Source: Mollicutes bacterium
GTDB lineage: Bacteria > Bacillota_I > Bacilli_A > RF39 > UBA660
Direction: 5' to 3'
Assembly: GCA_003560455.1 (NCBI GenBank)
Contig: PWIL01000077.1
Location: 1 to 22,988, forward strand
Length of the DNA: 22,988 nucleotides
Shown here: piece by piece, positions 1 through 7,917 of the stretch
Layout: every line of letters starts with the position of its first letter
How positions within the stretch are numbered: the first letter of the stretch is position 1
The notes under the pieces: generated by a model
Database searches by the model: none
What the model was told of the DNA's origin: nothing
What the model saw: the letters and a program-made list of their open reading frames with translations, nothing else
Position numbers and translations under genes: made by a program

Positions 1-256
1 GAATAAATGTGAAGTTTCATTTGGCAAAGGGTCGGTAATTATTTGCTATCAAGGTGAAGATAGTTCCCAAAAAAAAGAAAAATTATTAAAAGAAAAAGAA
101 GAATTAGAAACAGCTATTGCTAAAAGAAAAAAATTGCTGAGTAATGAAAAATATGTCGAAAACGCTCCACAAGAAGTGGTTGATTTAGATAAAGAAAAAT
201 TAGTGATTGAAGAAAATCGTTTAAAAGATATCAAAATGGAGTTGGAAAAATTGTAA
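1..256 (+). CDS. valS: Valyl-tRNA synthetase, C-terminal end (partial)
   Basis: The gene enters from outside the window; the reading frame starts at base 2 and stops at TAA 254-256, leaving about 84 residues. The visible part is a Lys/Glu-rich helical tail with the segment LSNEKYVENAPQEVV, which matches the conserved end of the ValRS C-terminal coiled coil (family pattern: LSNExFVxxAPxxVV). That arm helps ValRS hold tRNA-Val; the catalytic domains lie upstream and are not seen. No terminator is obvious after the stop, and an 85-base gap separates it from the next gene. Identity rests on the tail only, but the motif is quite specific. Confidence 0.85.
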   Translation, partial: NKCEVSFGKGSVIICYQGEDSSQKKEKLLKEKEELETAIAKRKKLLSNEKYVENAPQEVVDLDKEKLVIEENRLKDIKMELEKL

Positions 257-307
257 AAGACTGTCAATTAAAAAAAAATAAAATAAAATTATAATTAATT
301 ATCATGT

Positions 308-313
308 TATAAT
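308..313 (+). promoter_or_regulatory. Extended -10 promoter for the SDR gene
   Basis: TATAAT at 308-313 is preceded by TG one base upstream (305-306), an extended -10. No convincing -35 is seen about 17 bases upstream. A strong ribosome site (AAAGGGGAG, 328-336) follows before the ATG at 342. Confidence 0.55.
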
Positions 314-341
314 TAGGGTAGGTTTAGAAAGGGGAGTTTAA

Positions 342-1112
342 ATGGAATTTCAAGAAAAAGTTATTATTATAACTGGCGCAACTGGGGGGATTGGTAAGGC
401 ATCAGCTGAGAGATTTGCATTAGAAAAGGCAAAACTTTGTTTAGTTGATTTAGATTTGGACAAATTAAAAGCATTACAAGCAGAATTAAATTTAAGTGAT
501 GATGATTGCTTATTAAAAGCATGTGATGTTCGGAATGAGGATTTAGTTAAAAATTATGTTGATGAAACAGTTGCCCAATTTAATAGAATTGATGTATTTG
601 TTAATAACGCTGGCGTTGAAGGTGAAGTTGCACCAATTGTAATGACTGAAAGCAAAAATTTAGATTTTGTGTTAGATGTTAATGTCAAAGGTGTATATTT
701 TGGTTTAAAATATGTTTTACCTGTTATGTATGAACAAAAAAGTGGTAGTGTTATTAATGTGGCTTCGGTTGCTGGTTTTATCGGCAGTCCCGGTCTAGCG
801 CCTTATATTGCTTCAAAGCATGCGGTATTGGGGATTAATAAAACAGCAGCTTTAGAATCAGCTGCTTATAATGTCACGGTAAATGCTGTTTGTCCAGGAC
901 CGGTTGATAATGATATGATGCGGAATATTGAGAAAAAAGCGGCACCGGATGATCCTGATTCAGTTAAAACTGGTTTTGAACAAATGGTTCCGATGGGGCG
1001 TTATGCAACAAATGAAGAAGTGGCAAATTTAATTTATTTCTTTGCCTCATCAAAAGCAAAATATTTAACCGGAACTGCTCAACGTGTTGATGGTGGTATG
1101 GGAGCAAAATAA
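342..1112 (+). CDS. SDR-family NAD(P)-dependent oxidoreductase
   Basis: A 256-residue classical short-chain dehydrogenase/reductase, the usual length for the family. The Rossmann cofactor motif TGATGGIG is at residues 11-18, and NNAG is at 88-91. The catalytic tetrad is complete: N114, S142, Y155 and K159. D36 at the end of the second beta strand points to NAD(H) rather than NADP(H). The PG segment after the active site (CPGPV, about 184-188) and the C-terminal GTAQRVDGG are also typical. It probably oxidises or reduces a small alcohol or ketone in the cytoplasm; the substrate cannot be read from the sequence. It is monocistronic, with its own promoter and a strong terminator. FabG or an acetoin or glucose dehydrogenase-like role are alternatives. 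Confidence 0.9.
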   Translation: MEFQEKVIIITGATGGIGKASAERFALEKAKLCLVDLDLDKLKALQAELNLSDDDCLLKACDVRNEDLVKNYVDETVAQFNRIDVFVNNAGVEGEVAPIVMTESKNLDFVLDVNVKGVYFGLKYVLPVMYEQKSGSVINVASVAGFIGSPGLAPYIASKHAVLGINKTAALESAAYNVTVNAVCPGPVDNDMMRNIEKKAAPDDPDSVKTGFEQMVPMGRYATNEEVANLIYFFASSKAKYLTGTAQRVDGGMGAK

Positions 1113-1135
1113 AAACAGGATTTCCTGTTTTTTTT
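1111..1135 (+). terminator. Rho-independent terminator of the SDR gene
   Basis: A 9-bp perfect stem (AAAAACAGG / CCTGTTTTT) around the loop ATTT, followed by a T run. It begins within the SDR stop codon. Confidence 0.9.
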
Positions 1136-1141
1136 ATTTTG

Positions 1142-1150
1142 TGTTAAAAT
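1142..1150 (+). promoter_or_regulatory. Possible extended -10 for the sigma factor gene
   Basis: TGTTAAAAT: a TG followed after one base by TAAAAT (1145-1150), just after the upstream terminator and 19 bases before the start codon. There is no clear -35. Confidence 0.4.
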
Positions 1151-1168
1151 AACTGACGTGGTGATTTT

Positions 1169-1978
1169 ATGGGCAGTGGGGAATTAGATATATTACATTT
1201 ATTTATGAATGATTTAAAAGATTGTAACTTAAATGAGGAACAAGAAAAAAATCTTTTAATAAAAGCGCAAGCGGGTGATAAAAAAGCTCGTGATGATTTA
1301 GTGATGGCTCATATTGGCTTAGTAATAAAGGCAACAAATAAATATCGGGGATTAGGTATTGATTTGCTTGATTTAATTCAAGAGGGCAGTGTTGGATTAA
1401 TTAAAGCGATCGAAAAATTTGATTTATCAAAAAGAGTTCGTTTTTCGACTTTGGCAACTGTTTCAATTAATCGAATTGTATTAAGAATGATTGATGAAAA
1501 AGCGCGGTTAATTCGAATTCCGGTTAATCGAAGTCAAGAAATTAGAAAATTAAAAGCAGCTCAAATAGAATTGGAAAAAGAATTAATGCGATTCCCAACT
1601 GATGAAGAATTAAGTTTAAGAACTGAATTTTCAATTGAAAAAATCCAAACCATTAGAGATCTGCCCGCTGCTAATGTTAGTTTTGATAATTTTTATCAAT
1701 ATGATTTACTGGAAAAAACAATGTCGATTAGACAAGATGTCGAAAATGAAGTTGTTTTAAAAATTTTAAAAGAAGATCTCATAAAATCTTTCTCTGAATT
1801 AACTTTTGATGAACAACAAGTTTTATGGTTAAAATATGGATTTAAAGATGATGATCGTTATTCAGAGCGTCGTTTAGCTAAAGAAATGGATACAAACCGT
1901 CATAAAATAAGAAGAATTGAAAAGCAGGCTGTTAATAAATTACAAAGAGATTTATTAGGTTCACCTGTTAAAAGATAA
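1169..1978 (+). CDS. Divergent sigma-70 family RNA polymerase sigma factor
   Basis: 269 residues with the RpoD-type order of regions. Region 1.2 is near residues 6-40. Region 2 includes DLIQEGSVGLIKAIEKFD at 68-85 and RFSTLAT at 91-97. Region 3 starts around IRIPVN (115-120) with a PTDEEL helix, and region 4 ends in an HTH (SERRLAKEMDTNRHKIRRIE). The Trp pair of region 2.3 in primary sigma factors (FSTYATWWIRQ) is replaced by V98-S99 (FSTLATVSINR). Those Trps help melt the -10 element, so this is unlikely to be the main RpoD; an alternative sigma of the RpoD/group 2-3 type is inferred. Region 4 keeps the RIRxIE signature, so -35 contacts may resemble those of sigma A. Its ribosome site is weak (GGTG, about 1159-1163). 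Confidence 0.85.
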   Translation: MGSGELDILHLFMNDLKDCNLNEEQEKNLLIKAQAGDKKARDDLVMAHIGLVIKATNKYRGLGIDLLDLIQEGSVGLIKAIEKFDLSKRVRFSTLATVSINRIVLRMIDEKARLIRIPVNRSQEIRKLKAAQIELEKELMRFPTDEELSLRTEFSIEKIQTIRDLPAANVSFDNFYQYDLLEKTMSIRQDVENEVVLKILKEDLIKSFSELTFDEQQVLWLKYGFKDDDRYSERRLAKEMDTNRHKIRRIEKQAVNKLQRDLLGSPVKR

Positions 1979-2007
1979 TTGAAATTTTTAATTGATTAAG
2001 TTATAAT
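1979..2007 (+). promoter_or_regulatory. Sigma-A promoter of mscS
   Basis: TTGAAA (1979-1984) and TATAAT (2002-2007) with a 17-base spacer, directly after the sigma factor stop codon. A strong AAGGAGG site follows at 2013-2019. Confidence 0.8.
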
Positions 2008-2024
2008 TTAAAAAGGAGGAATTT

Positions 2025-2819
2025 ATGGAAAATATTATACAAGAAATTATACCAATTGCTAAAAGTTTAGCTGGTGCGTTAATTGTCTTAATTGTTGGTT
2101 TGTTTATTATTAAAAGATTAGCTCAAAAATTAACAGTGGTAATGGAAAAATCAGAGATTGATGATAATTTAAAACCATTTTTATGTTCAGTTTTAAATAT
2201 TGGTTTGCGAATCTTACTTGGATTAGTAATCGTTAGTATTTTGGGAATTGATATTTCAGCATTTATGGCTCTTTTAGCATCAGTTGGTTTTGCAATGGGG
2301 TTGGCATTTCAAGGATCTTTATCAAATTTTGCTGGTGGTGTTTTATTATTAGCCACCAGACCATTTGCGGTTGGTGATACTGTTGAAACAGGAGATGTTT
2401 TTGGAACTGTTAAAGGTATAAAAATACTATACACTGAAATTCATACCTTTGATAATAAAGTAATTTTTGTCCCCAATGGTAATTTAGCTAATACCGCAAT
2501 TACGAATCTAACTAGAAATGAAGAACGACGGGTTGATTTTAAATTTAATGTTGGTTATGAATCAGATATTAAAAAGGTTAAAAAAGTAATTAAGGAAGTT
2601 GTTGATCGACACGAATTGATTTTTGAAGAACCAGAACCGTTTATTCGAATGTGGGAACATGGTGATAATGAGTTAGTTTTCTTTGTGCGAGTTTGGTGTA
2701 AGACAGAAGATTATTGGACGATATATTATGATTTAATGGAAGAAGTTAAAGAAGCATTTGATAAAGCAGGCATTAATATTCCTTATCCACAATTGGATGT
2801 TCATATGAAGCAAAAATAG
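2025..2819 (+). CDS. mscS: Small-conductance mechanosensitive channel, MscS family
   Basis: 264 residues, close to the roughly 285 of E. coli MscS. Three membrane helices are seen at about 8-30, 52-75 and 79-110. The third is the pore helix and carries the small-residue segment GLAFQGSLSNFAGGVLLL followed by the family signature RPFAVGDTV (112-120). After it comes the beta domain (VKGIKILYTEIHTFDNKVIFVPNGNL) and the alpha/beta C-terminal domain. Homo-heptamers in the plasma membrane open under tension and release solutes on hypo-osmotic shock. The gene has its own consensus promoter and a perfect ribosome site, so it is probably transcribed apart from the sigma factor gene. Confidence 0.95.
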   Translation: MENIIQEIIPIAKSLAGALIVLIVGLFIIKRLAQKLTVVMEKSEIDDNLKPFLCSVLNIGLRILLGLVIVSILGIDISAFMALLASVGFAMGLAFQGSLSNFAGGVLLLATRPFAVGDTVETGDVFGTVKGIKILYTEIHTFDNKVIFVPNGNLANTAITNLTRNEERRVDFKFNVGYESDIKKVKKVIKEVVDRHELIFEEPEPFIRMWEHGDNELVFFVRVWCKTEDYWTIYYDLMEEVKEAFDKAGINIPYPQLDVHMKQK

Positions 2820-2839
2820 AGTTAATTAACTCTATTTTT
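2812..2839. terminator. Bidirectional terminator, perfect palindrome
   Basis: A 28-bp perfect palindrome with arms AAAAATAGAGTTAA / TTAACTCTATTTTT, between convergent mscS and gatD. It ends in T runs on both strands, so it can stop transcription from either side. It overlaps the last codons of both genes. Confidence 0.9.
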
Positions 2840-3460
2840 CTGTTGATAAGCTTTTTCTAGTATTTCGTATTCTATGTCTTGATAATTGGGCACTAGTTGT
2901 TTTATTAACCACTTAGCTAAAAAAATGTTTCGAACTAATAAAGGTCCGGTTACATAAGTGGCAAAAAAATTATTTTCTCGAACTCCTTCTTGATCAAACC
3001 AAAATTGCTTGTTATTTTCAATGATGACGTCTTGGTTTAAAAAACCAATTATGTTTAAATCATTAAAAGTATAATTGACTTCTTTTACAAAACGGGGAAC
3101 TTTTTTACTTATATATGGGAAAATATTTAAGCATTCGATATTTTTTTGCTGATCAATAATTTTTTGGCCAAATAAATCCATCGCGTTTCCGGTACAAAGA
3201 AAGAATTTATTTTGCTCAATATAATTTTTAATATCTTTTTGATAAGAAAATAAATGATTTAAAGCAAGTTTTTGGTGTGTATATGTACCACTGCCAATAT
3301 AAACAAAATCATAATCATCAAAATTAAGTTTATCATTGATTGATAATTTAATTAAAGTAATTTCGATTCCTTGATCTTCAAGCATTTTGCAAAGCAATTT
3401 TACATTACCGCTATCACCATATAAATTCATAATATCATAATATAAGTGGGCAATTTTCAT
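2822..3460 (-). CDS. gatD: GatD-like glutamine amidotransferase of the lipid II amidation complex
   Basis: 212 residues, a little shorter than typical GatD (about 240). The N-terminus NLYGDSGNVKLL (12-23) is characteristic of GatD/CobQ-like class I amidotransferases. The nucleophile region is FFLCTGNAMDLFG with C89. In known GatD proteins the catalytic His lies in a YLHGPLLP segment; here the matching stretch is TYVTGPLLVRN with T171 in the His position. In the known complex GatD frees ammonia from glutamine and MurT passes it to D-Glu of lipid II. It starts with ATG overlapping the murT stop codon (ATGA), so translation is coupled. Either the triad is altered or this is a related subfamily with another product. 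Confidence 0.8.
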   Translation of the reverse strand: MKIAHLYYDIMNLYGDSGNVKLLCKMLEDQGIEITLIKLSINDKLNFDDYDFVYIGSGTYTHQKLALNHLFSYQKDIKNYIEQNKFFLCTGNAMDLFGQKIIDQQKNIECLNIFPYISKKVPRFVKEVNYTFNDLNIIGFLNQDVIIENNKQFWFDQEGVRENNFFATYVTGPLLVRNIFLAKWLIKQLVPNYQDIEYEILEKAYQQKNRVN

Positions 3461-4773
3461 GATTTTTCCTCCTTAATTTTGTCAATAAATGATTGCGTTA
3501 TATCAAAGCCTAAAAGAGCATAAGTTGGATAAGGATATTCTTTTGTTTGATTAATTGCTGCTTGAATATTTTTAACAAAAATAATTTTTTCTAATGGAAA
3601 ATCAGCAATATATAACCTGGAAGCAATATCAAAACCATATTCGCCGATAATAATAATTTTGTGAATATTGCTAGTTAATAATAGTTCAAAGTTAATATCA
3701 TAAAGCCAGCTTAAATCTTGATAATTATCGCGATTACTAATTCGATGAAAACCTAAAACAAGAATTTTTTCTTGTGGATCACTATTAATTTGGATTAAAC
3801 CTTGATCATAACTAATTGGCGAACTGTTTTTACAAGCCATAACATTAATATTATCTTGCTGAAAAACACGGGTAATATTAAAATGAATTTTATCAAGATT
3901 TTTAATAATTTCACTTTCATCTATTCCGATTGTTTTACAAACTGTAAAAGCAGCGAGACTATTATAAACATGAAAGAAAACTTTATTTTGTAAAAAAACT
4001 TTTAAATTGTTATTAATGTGATAAAAACCTTTTTCTAAATCAACTTCTGTAACTTCGTATTTAGGAATTGGGCGTTTAAAATCACTAGTTGGACAGTGGT
4101 AAATGCCGGTATTACAAAAATACATTTGTTCAAAAATAATTTTTTCTTGGCAAAGAGGACAGTAGCTAATATCATTATTATTAAAAAACATACCCTTAAA
4201 TTTGCTTGGAACATTGATGCCAAAAAAGGTTTTTTGATTTTTTTTATTCAGTAAAAAACTATTTAAATGGGCGTCATCGGCATTAACAATTAGGTGAATA
4301 TCATCACTAATTGATTTATTTAAGGCGTTAACAATGGTTTCAACATTACCATTTCTAGTCGCTTGATCACGAGCAATGTTATTAATGACTAGATAATCAG
4401 GTTTAAAAAAAGGAAAAACATTTTTAGTATGTCGCTCATCAACTTCCATGACAATTGCATCAACTTTTAGTTTTCCTTTTAAATTAGAATGCTCAATTAA
4501 CATGGTAATAATCCCCATATCAATATTTGCACCACTTAAATTATGCCCCACTTGATATCCATTTTCCTTTAAAAGATTAGCAATAATGCTTGAAGTTGAA
4601 GTTTTACCACTAGTTGAGGTCACTGCAATTGTTAATTTTGGTTTAGCAATTTTTGTTAAAATATTGGGCTCTAGTATGCTGGCAAAAGTTCCGGGAAAAC
4701 AAGTTCCTTTATTAATGATTTTACCAATTAATATAATTATTTTTCCAAAAAAAATGGCTAATATTTTTCGCAT
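3457..4773 (-). CDS. murT: MurT, Mur-ligase-like subunit of lipid II isoglutaminyl synthase
   Basis: 438 residues, the normal MurT length. The ATP-binding loop is STSGKTS (53-59; K57), and the central Mur ligase motifs MEVDERHT (109-116) and NNIARDQ (131-137) are present. A zinc-ribbon insertion with C205, C208, C220 and C227 is the hallmark that separates MurT from MurC-F ligases. The C-terminal DUF1727 domain contains DLSWLYD, corresponding to the conserved DxSWxxD region that faces GatD. With GatD it would convert D-Glu of lipid II to D-isoGln at the membrane. The gene is first in a two-gene operon and ends with TGA overlapping the gatD ATG. Its presence implies a peptidoglycan wall. Confidence 0.9.
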   Translation of the reverse strand: MRKILAIFFGKIIILIGKIINKGTCFPGTFASILEPNILTKIAKPKLTIAVTSTSGKTSTSSIIANLLKENGYQVGHNLSGANIDMGIITMLIEHSNLKGKLKVDAIVMEVDERHTKNVFPFFKPDYLVINNIARDQATRNGNVETIVNALNKSISDDIHLIVNADDAHLNSFLLNKKNQKTFFGINVPSKFKGMFFNNNDISYCPLCQEKIIFEQMYFCNTGIYHCPTSDFKRPIPKYEVTEVDLEKGFYHINNNLKVFLQNKVFFHVYNSLAAFTVCKTIGIDESEIIKNLDKIHFNITRVFQQDNINVMACKNSSPISYDQGLIQINSDPQEKILVLGFHRISNRDNYQDLSWLYDINFELLLTSNIHKIIIIGEYGFDIASRLYIADFPLEKIIFVKNIQAAINQTKEYPYPTYALLGFDITQSFIDKIKEEKS

Positions 4774-4795
4774 TTAAATTTCTCCTAACTGAAAG

Positions 4796-4801
4796 ATTAT
4801 A
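4796..4801 (-). promoter_or_regulatory. -10 element for murT-gatD
   Basis: On the minus strand TATAAT lies 22 bases before the murT ATG, followed by the ribosome site AGGAGA. The expected -35 region is poor (ATATTA). Confidence 0.5.
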
Positions 4802-4900
4802 ATAATTATTTTATCATGTAATATAGGATAAGTAAAAAGAATTTAATTATTTTATAATTTAAAGCAAGTAAAGATAAAATTTTATGTTTTAAATTTTTCA

Positions 4901-4909
4901 TGATATAAT
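4901..4909 (+). promoter_or_regulatory. Extended -10 promoter of the DUF1295 operon
   Basis: TGATATAAT, an extended -10, ends 15 bases before the ATG at 4925. It is divergent from the murT promoter within a 151-base intergenic region that is otherwise AT-rich and featureless. No good -35. Confidence 0.6.
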
Positions 4910-4924
4910 GCAGGTGGTGAGAGA

Positions 4925-5680
4925 ATGATATTTTTATATAATTTAATATTACTATTTATTTATTTTTCACTTTTTTTTATAATCGCTCAAAAGAAAAAAA
5001 ACAATGCGATTGTTGATATTGCTTGGGGATTAGGTTTTGTGGTGGTTGCTTTTTATAATTATTTTTTAGATACAGCCGATTTACGTTCAACTATTTTGTT
5101 AGTGATGATAATGTTGTGGGGTGGACGCTTATCTTATCATTTGTTTTTGCGAAACTGGAATAAAGAAGAAGATTTTCGTTATCAACAAATGCGAAAAAAA
5201 TGGGGCGATAAACAAGAAATAAAAGCTTTTGTTAATGTTTTTATGTCGCAAATGGTTTTGCTCTATATTATTTCTTTGCCAATCATGTTAATTATGCAAG
5301 CAAATATGTTATTAACTTATTTAGATTATCTAGGTATTGCTATTTGGGTGGTTGGCTATTACTTTGAGGTTGTGGCTGATTATCAATTAAAGAATTTTTT
5401 AGCAAATCCGAAAAACAAGGGCAAGTTGATGACTAGTGGTCTTTGGAAATATAGCCGTCATCCCAATTATTTTGGTGAAGGATTAATGTGGATTGGAATC
5501 GGAGTAATCGCCCTTTCAGTACCATACGGTTATCTTGCACTCATCAGTCCCCTATTAATTAATTATTTATTAGTGTATGTTTCTGGTGTTCCGCTATTAG
5601 AAGAAAAGTATAAGAATCGACCAGATTTTATTGCATATGCGAAGAGAACAAATAAATTTATTCCAGGAAAGAGGCGATAA
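4925..5680 (+). CDS. DUF1295 (steroid 5-alpha-reductase-like) membrane protein
   Basis: 251 residues with about six hydrophobic helices. The C-terminal half has the family signature LWKYSRHPNYFGE (173-185), followed by a helix pair and PLLEEKYKNRPDFIAYAKRTNKFIPG. This ending is shared by DUF1295 and isoprenylcysteine methyltransferase/steroid reductase-like proteins. SRHPNYFGE probably forms part of a nucleotide or S-adenosylmethionine site facing the cytoplasm. The substrate is unknown; a lipid is likely, since members often sit beside lipid-modifying genes. The start follows AGGTGG and an extended -10. It leads a run with DUF2177, uvsE and whiA. Confidence 0.88.
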   Translation: MIFLYNLILLFIYFSLFFIIAQKKKNNAIVDIAWGLGFVVVAFYNYFLDTADLRSTILLVMIMLWGGRLSYHLFLRNWNKEEDFRYQQMRKKWGDKQEIKAFVNVFMSQMVLLYIISLPIMLIMQANMLLTYLDYLGIAIWVVGYYFEVVADYQLKNFLANPKNKGKLMTSGLWKYSRHPNYFGEGLMWIGIGVIALSVPYGYLALISPLLINYLLVYVSGVPLLEEKYKNRPDFIAYAKRTNKFIPGKRR

Positions 5681-5681
5681 G

Positions 5682-6071
5682 ATGGCATTTTTAAAAATGT
5701 ATTTAGTTGCATTATTGGTTTTTTTAGTAATTGATGGTTTATGGCTTGGTTTAATAGCCAAAAACTTTTATCAAAAGGAAATTGGTTTTTTATTAAGAGA
5801 AAGTCCCAATTTATTAGTCGCCGGTATTTTTTATTTATTCTTTATTGTTGGGATTGTCTTTTTTGTAATTAATCCGGCAATTGAAAAAGAAAGTTTGCGT
5901 TATTTGATAATTGCAGCTGTTTTATTTGGAACTTTAACATATGCAACCTATGATTTAACAAATTTGGCGACAATCAAAGATTGGTCATTGAAGGTAACAA
6001 TTGTTGATATTATTTGGGGCGGTGTCTTAACAACGATTGTATCAGTAGTGACTTATTATATTGTTAAATAG
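5682..6071 (+). CDS. DUF2177 family membrane protein
   Basis: 129 residues with four hydrophobic segments (about 5-25, 44-64, 73-90, 107-127). Motifs recognised as DUF2177 are DGLWLG (18-23), TYATYDLTN (86-94) and DIIWGG (109-114). The ATG at 5682 is chosen because it sits one base after the DUF1295 stop, has AGGAAAGAGG upstream, and begins directly at the first helix; an in-frame ATG further upstream would overlap DUF1295 and add a charged extension. Function is unknown; from other genomes DUF2177 is recalled as a frequent neighbour of DUF1295 and lipid-modifying enzymes, so the two may act together in the membrane. Confidence 0.85.
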   Translation: MAFLKMYLVALLVFLVIDGLWLGLIAKNFYQKEIGFLLRESPNLLVAGIFYLFFIVGIVFFVINPAIEKESLRYLIIAAVLFGTLTYATYDLTNLATIKDWSLKVTIVDIIWGGVLTTIVSVVTYYIVK

Positions 6072-6084
6072 TGAGGAGAATTAG

Positions 6085-6960
6085 ATGCGCGTTGGTTATG
6101 CTTGTTTAACGGTCTCGGTTGCAGAAACTAATTTCAGGCAATTACGAAAACAAAATGTTAATGAAAAAAAATTAAAAGAAATTATTGCTCACAATTTGAA
6201 ATCATTGGATAAAATTATTGATTATAATGTGGCTAATAATATTAAATTATTTCGCATAACTTCTAATTTAATTCCTTTTGGTTCTTCTTTAGCAAATAAT
6301 TATCCTTGGGAAAAGTGGTTTGCCAAAGAATTTAAAAAAATTGCTAAAAAAATAAAAGAAAATAAATTAAGAGTTTCGATGCATCCAGGTCAGTATACGG
6401 TTTTAAATTCACCTAAAAAAGAGGTAGTTGAAAATGCCGTGGCTGATCTTATTTATCATGAAAAAGTTTTAACTTTACTTGAAACAAATGTTTCAAATAA
6501 AATAGTTTTGCACATTGGTGGTGTTTATGGTAACAAAACAGCTGCTATAGATAGGTTTATTGAAAATTATGATAAATTACCTTTGCCAATTCAAAAAAGA
6601 TTGGTGATTGAAAATGATGATAAATCCTTTAATATAATAGATGTTTTATCGATTAGTTATAAAAGAGACATACCAGTTGTTTTTGATAATTTGCATCATG
6701 TAGTTAATCATTGTGATTTGAATTTGCAAGAGATTTTCAAAAAAACAAGAAAAACTTGGAAAAAAGAAGATGGGATTCCCAAAATTCATTATTCAGAACA
6801 AGCAAAAGAAAAAACTGCTGGAGCACATTCACTAGCGATTGATGTTGAAAAATTTGGTCGTTTTATTAAAAAAATACCGTTTGATGTTGATATTATGCTA
6901 GAAGTTAAAGATAAAAATAAATCGGCAATTAAATGTAATAACCTAGTTGTTGAAAAGTAA
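6085..6960 (+). CDS. uvsE: UV-damage endonuclease UvdE/UvsE
   Basis: 291 residues forming the expected TIM barrel. This nuclease nicks DNA just 5' of UV photoproducts and abasic sites, starting a repair route independent of UvrABC. The metal and active-site positions known from Thermus UVDE are all present: SMHPGQY (H100), LHIGG (H143), ENDD (E176), FDNLHH (D201, H204), IHYSEQ (H235), GAHS (H248) and MLEVKDK (E273). The start follows GTGAGGAG. It lies 13 bases after DUF2177 and 18 before whiA, so it is probably co-transcribed with membrane genes that have no evident link to repair. No truncation is seen. Confidence 0.93.
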   Translation: MRVGYACLTVSVAETNFRQLRKQNVNEKKLKEIIAHNLKSLDKIIDYNVANNIKLFRITSNLIPFGSSLANNYPWEKWFAKEFKKIAKKIKENKLRVSMHPGQYTVLNSPKKEVVENAVADLIYHEKVLTLLETNVSNKIVLHIGGVYGNKTAAIDRFIENYDKLPLPIQKRLVIENDDKSFNIIDVLSISYKRDIPVVFDNLHHVVNHCDLNLQEIFKKTRKTWKKEDGIPKIHYSEQAKEKTAGAHSLAIDVEKFGRFIKKIPFDVDIMLEVKDKNKSAIKCNNLVVEK

Positions 6961-6978
6961 TTTGATGGGGTGAGATAG

Positions 6979-7896
6979 ATGTCTTTTACTACTAATTTAA
7001 AAAATGAAATTATTGGAATTGATGGAAGTGAAATAGAAAATATTTCAGAGTTGGCGGCACTTCTAAATGTGCAAGCAGAAGGTAAGAAAAAAATTAAAAT
7101 TATTACCGAAAGTGTTAGTGTGTCAAAAAGAATTTTTAATTTAGTCAAAAAAGTTTTTCAAATAAACTGTCAGATTACAGTTCGTAAAAACTATAGTTTT
7201 AGTAAAAAAAATATTTATATTTTGGAATTTGAAATTGAAAAAGAAAAATGGCAAAATAATTTAGGTTTAAATTTAGAAAAAAAGCAACAAATTCCAGCAG
7301 AGTTTATAGTTGCTGATGAGGAAATGAAAAAAGCATATTTACGAGGGGTGTTTTTAGTTTCGGGCAGTTTAAGTGATCCTAAAAAAATAAATTATCATTT
7401 GGAGTTTGTTTTTATTAATGAGGAATATGCAAAATTTATTTTGCAATTACTGAATGATTTTGATTTAAATGCAAAGATTTTGCAGCGGGAAAAAAAATAT
7501 ATGGTTTATATTAAAGAGGCGGAAAAAATTAGTGATTTTCTGAAAGTAATTGGTGCTGGTGGTGGTTTGTTTTATTTTGAAGATATTCGGATTTATCGTG
7601 ATCATAAAAATATGACCAATCGGTTAAATAATTGCGAACAAGCTAATGTTGAAAAAACAATAGCAACTGCTAATAAGCAAATTGCTATAATTGAAAAAGT
7701 GAAAGCAGCTGATTTATATTTGTTGTTAAATGATAAAGTGAAATTAGTTGCTGATTATCGCTTGAAGTATCCGGAAACTTCATTGGATGAATTGGCAACG
7801 ATAATTAGTTTAGAAACAAATCAAAAAATAACTAAATCGGGAGTTTTTCATCGGTTGAAAAAAATTGAAAAAATTGCTGAAAAAATTAAAAGATAG
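6979..7896 (+). CDS. whiA: WhiA family DNA-binding protein
   Basis: 305 residues, the usual WhiA length. The N-terminal two thirds hold two degenerate LAGLIDADG-type lobes (for example AYLRGVFLVSGSLSDP near residues 117-132). The C-terminal third holds the WhiA helix-turn-helix (LDELATIISLETNQKITKSGVFHRLKKI). WhiA controls division and development genes in actinobacteria and affects division and chromosome segregation in Bacillus. In many Gram-positives it lies after rapZ and the yvcK-type gene; here the neighbour is uvsE, so that conserved cluster is broken. The ribosome site is GGGGTGAG. A shared bidirectional hairpin follows the gene. Confidence 0.92.
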   Translation: MSFTTNLKNEIIGIDGSEIENISELAALLNVQAEGKKKIKIITESVSVSKRIFNLVKKVFQINCQITVRKNYSFSKKNIYILEFEIEKEKWQNNLGLNLEKKQQIPAEFIVADEEMKKAYLRGVFLVSGSLSDPKKINYHLEFVFINEEYAKFILQLLNDFDLNAKILQREKKYMVYIKEAEKISDFLKVIGAGGGLFYFEDIRIYRDHKNMTNRLNNCEQANVEKTIATANKQIAIIEKVKAADLYLLLNDKVKLVADYRLKYPETSLDELATIISLETNQKITKSGVFHRLKKIEKIAEKIKR

Positions 7897-7917
7897 TTAC
7901 AGTGCAACTATCTTTTT
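7888..7917. terminator. Bidirectional terminator between whiA and RNase J
   Basis: An 11-bp perfect stem (AAAAGATAGTT / AACTATCTTTT) with the loop ACAGTGC and a T run on each strand. It includes the stop codons of both convergent genes. Confidence 0.9.

Noticed and set aside
49..267. Minus-strand open frame opposite valS
   Set aside because: It is antisense to the clear ValRS tail, and its Ser/Phe-rich composition is the mirror of Lys/Glu codons.
3802..4777. Plus-strand open frames opposite murT
   Set aside because: They lie fully antisense to conserved MurT motifs and lack ribosome sites.
4774..4924. Riboswitch or small RNA between murT and the DUF1295 gene
   Set aside because: Only AT-rich sequence with two divergent -10 elements was seen; no conserved stem structure.
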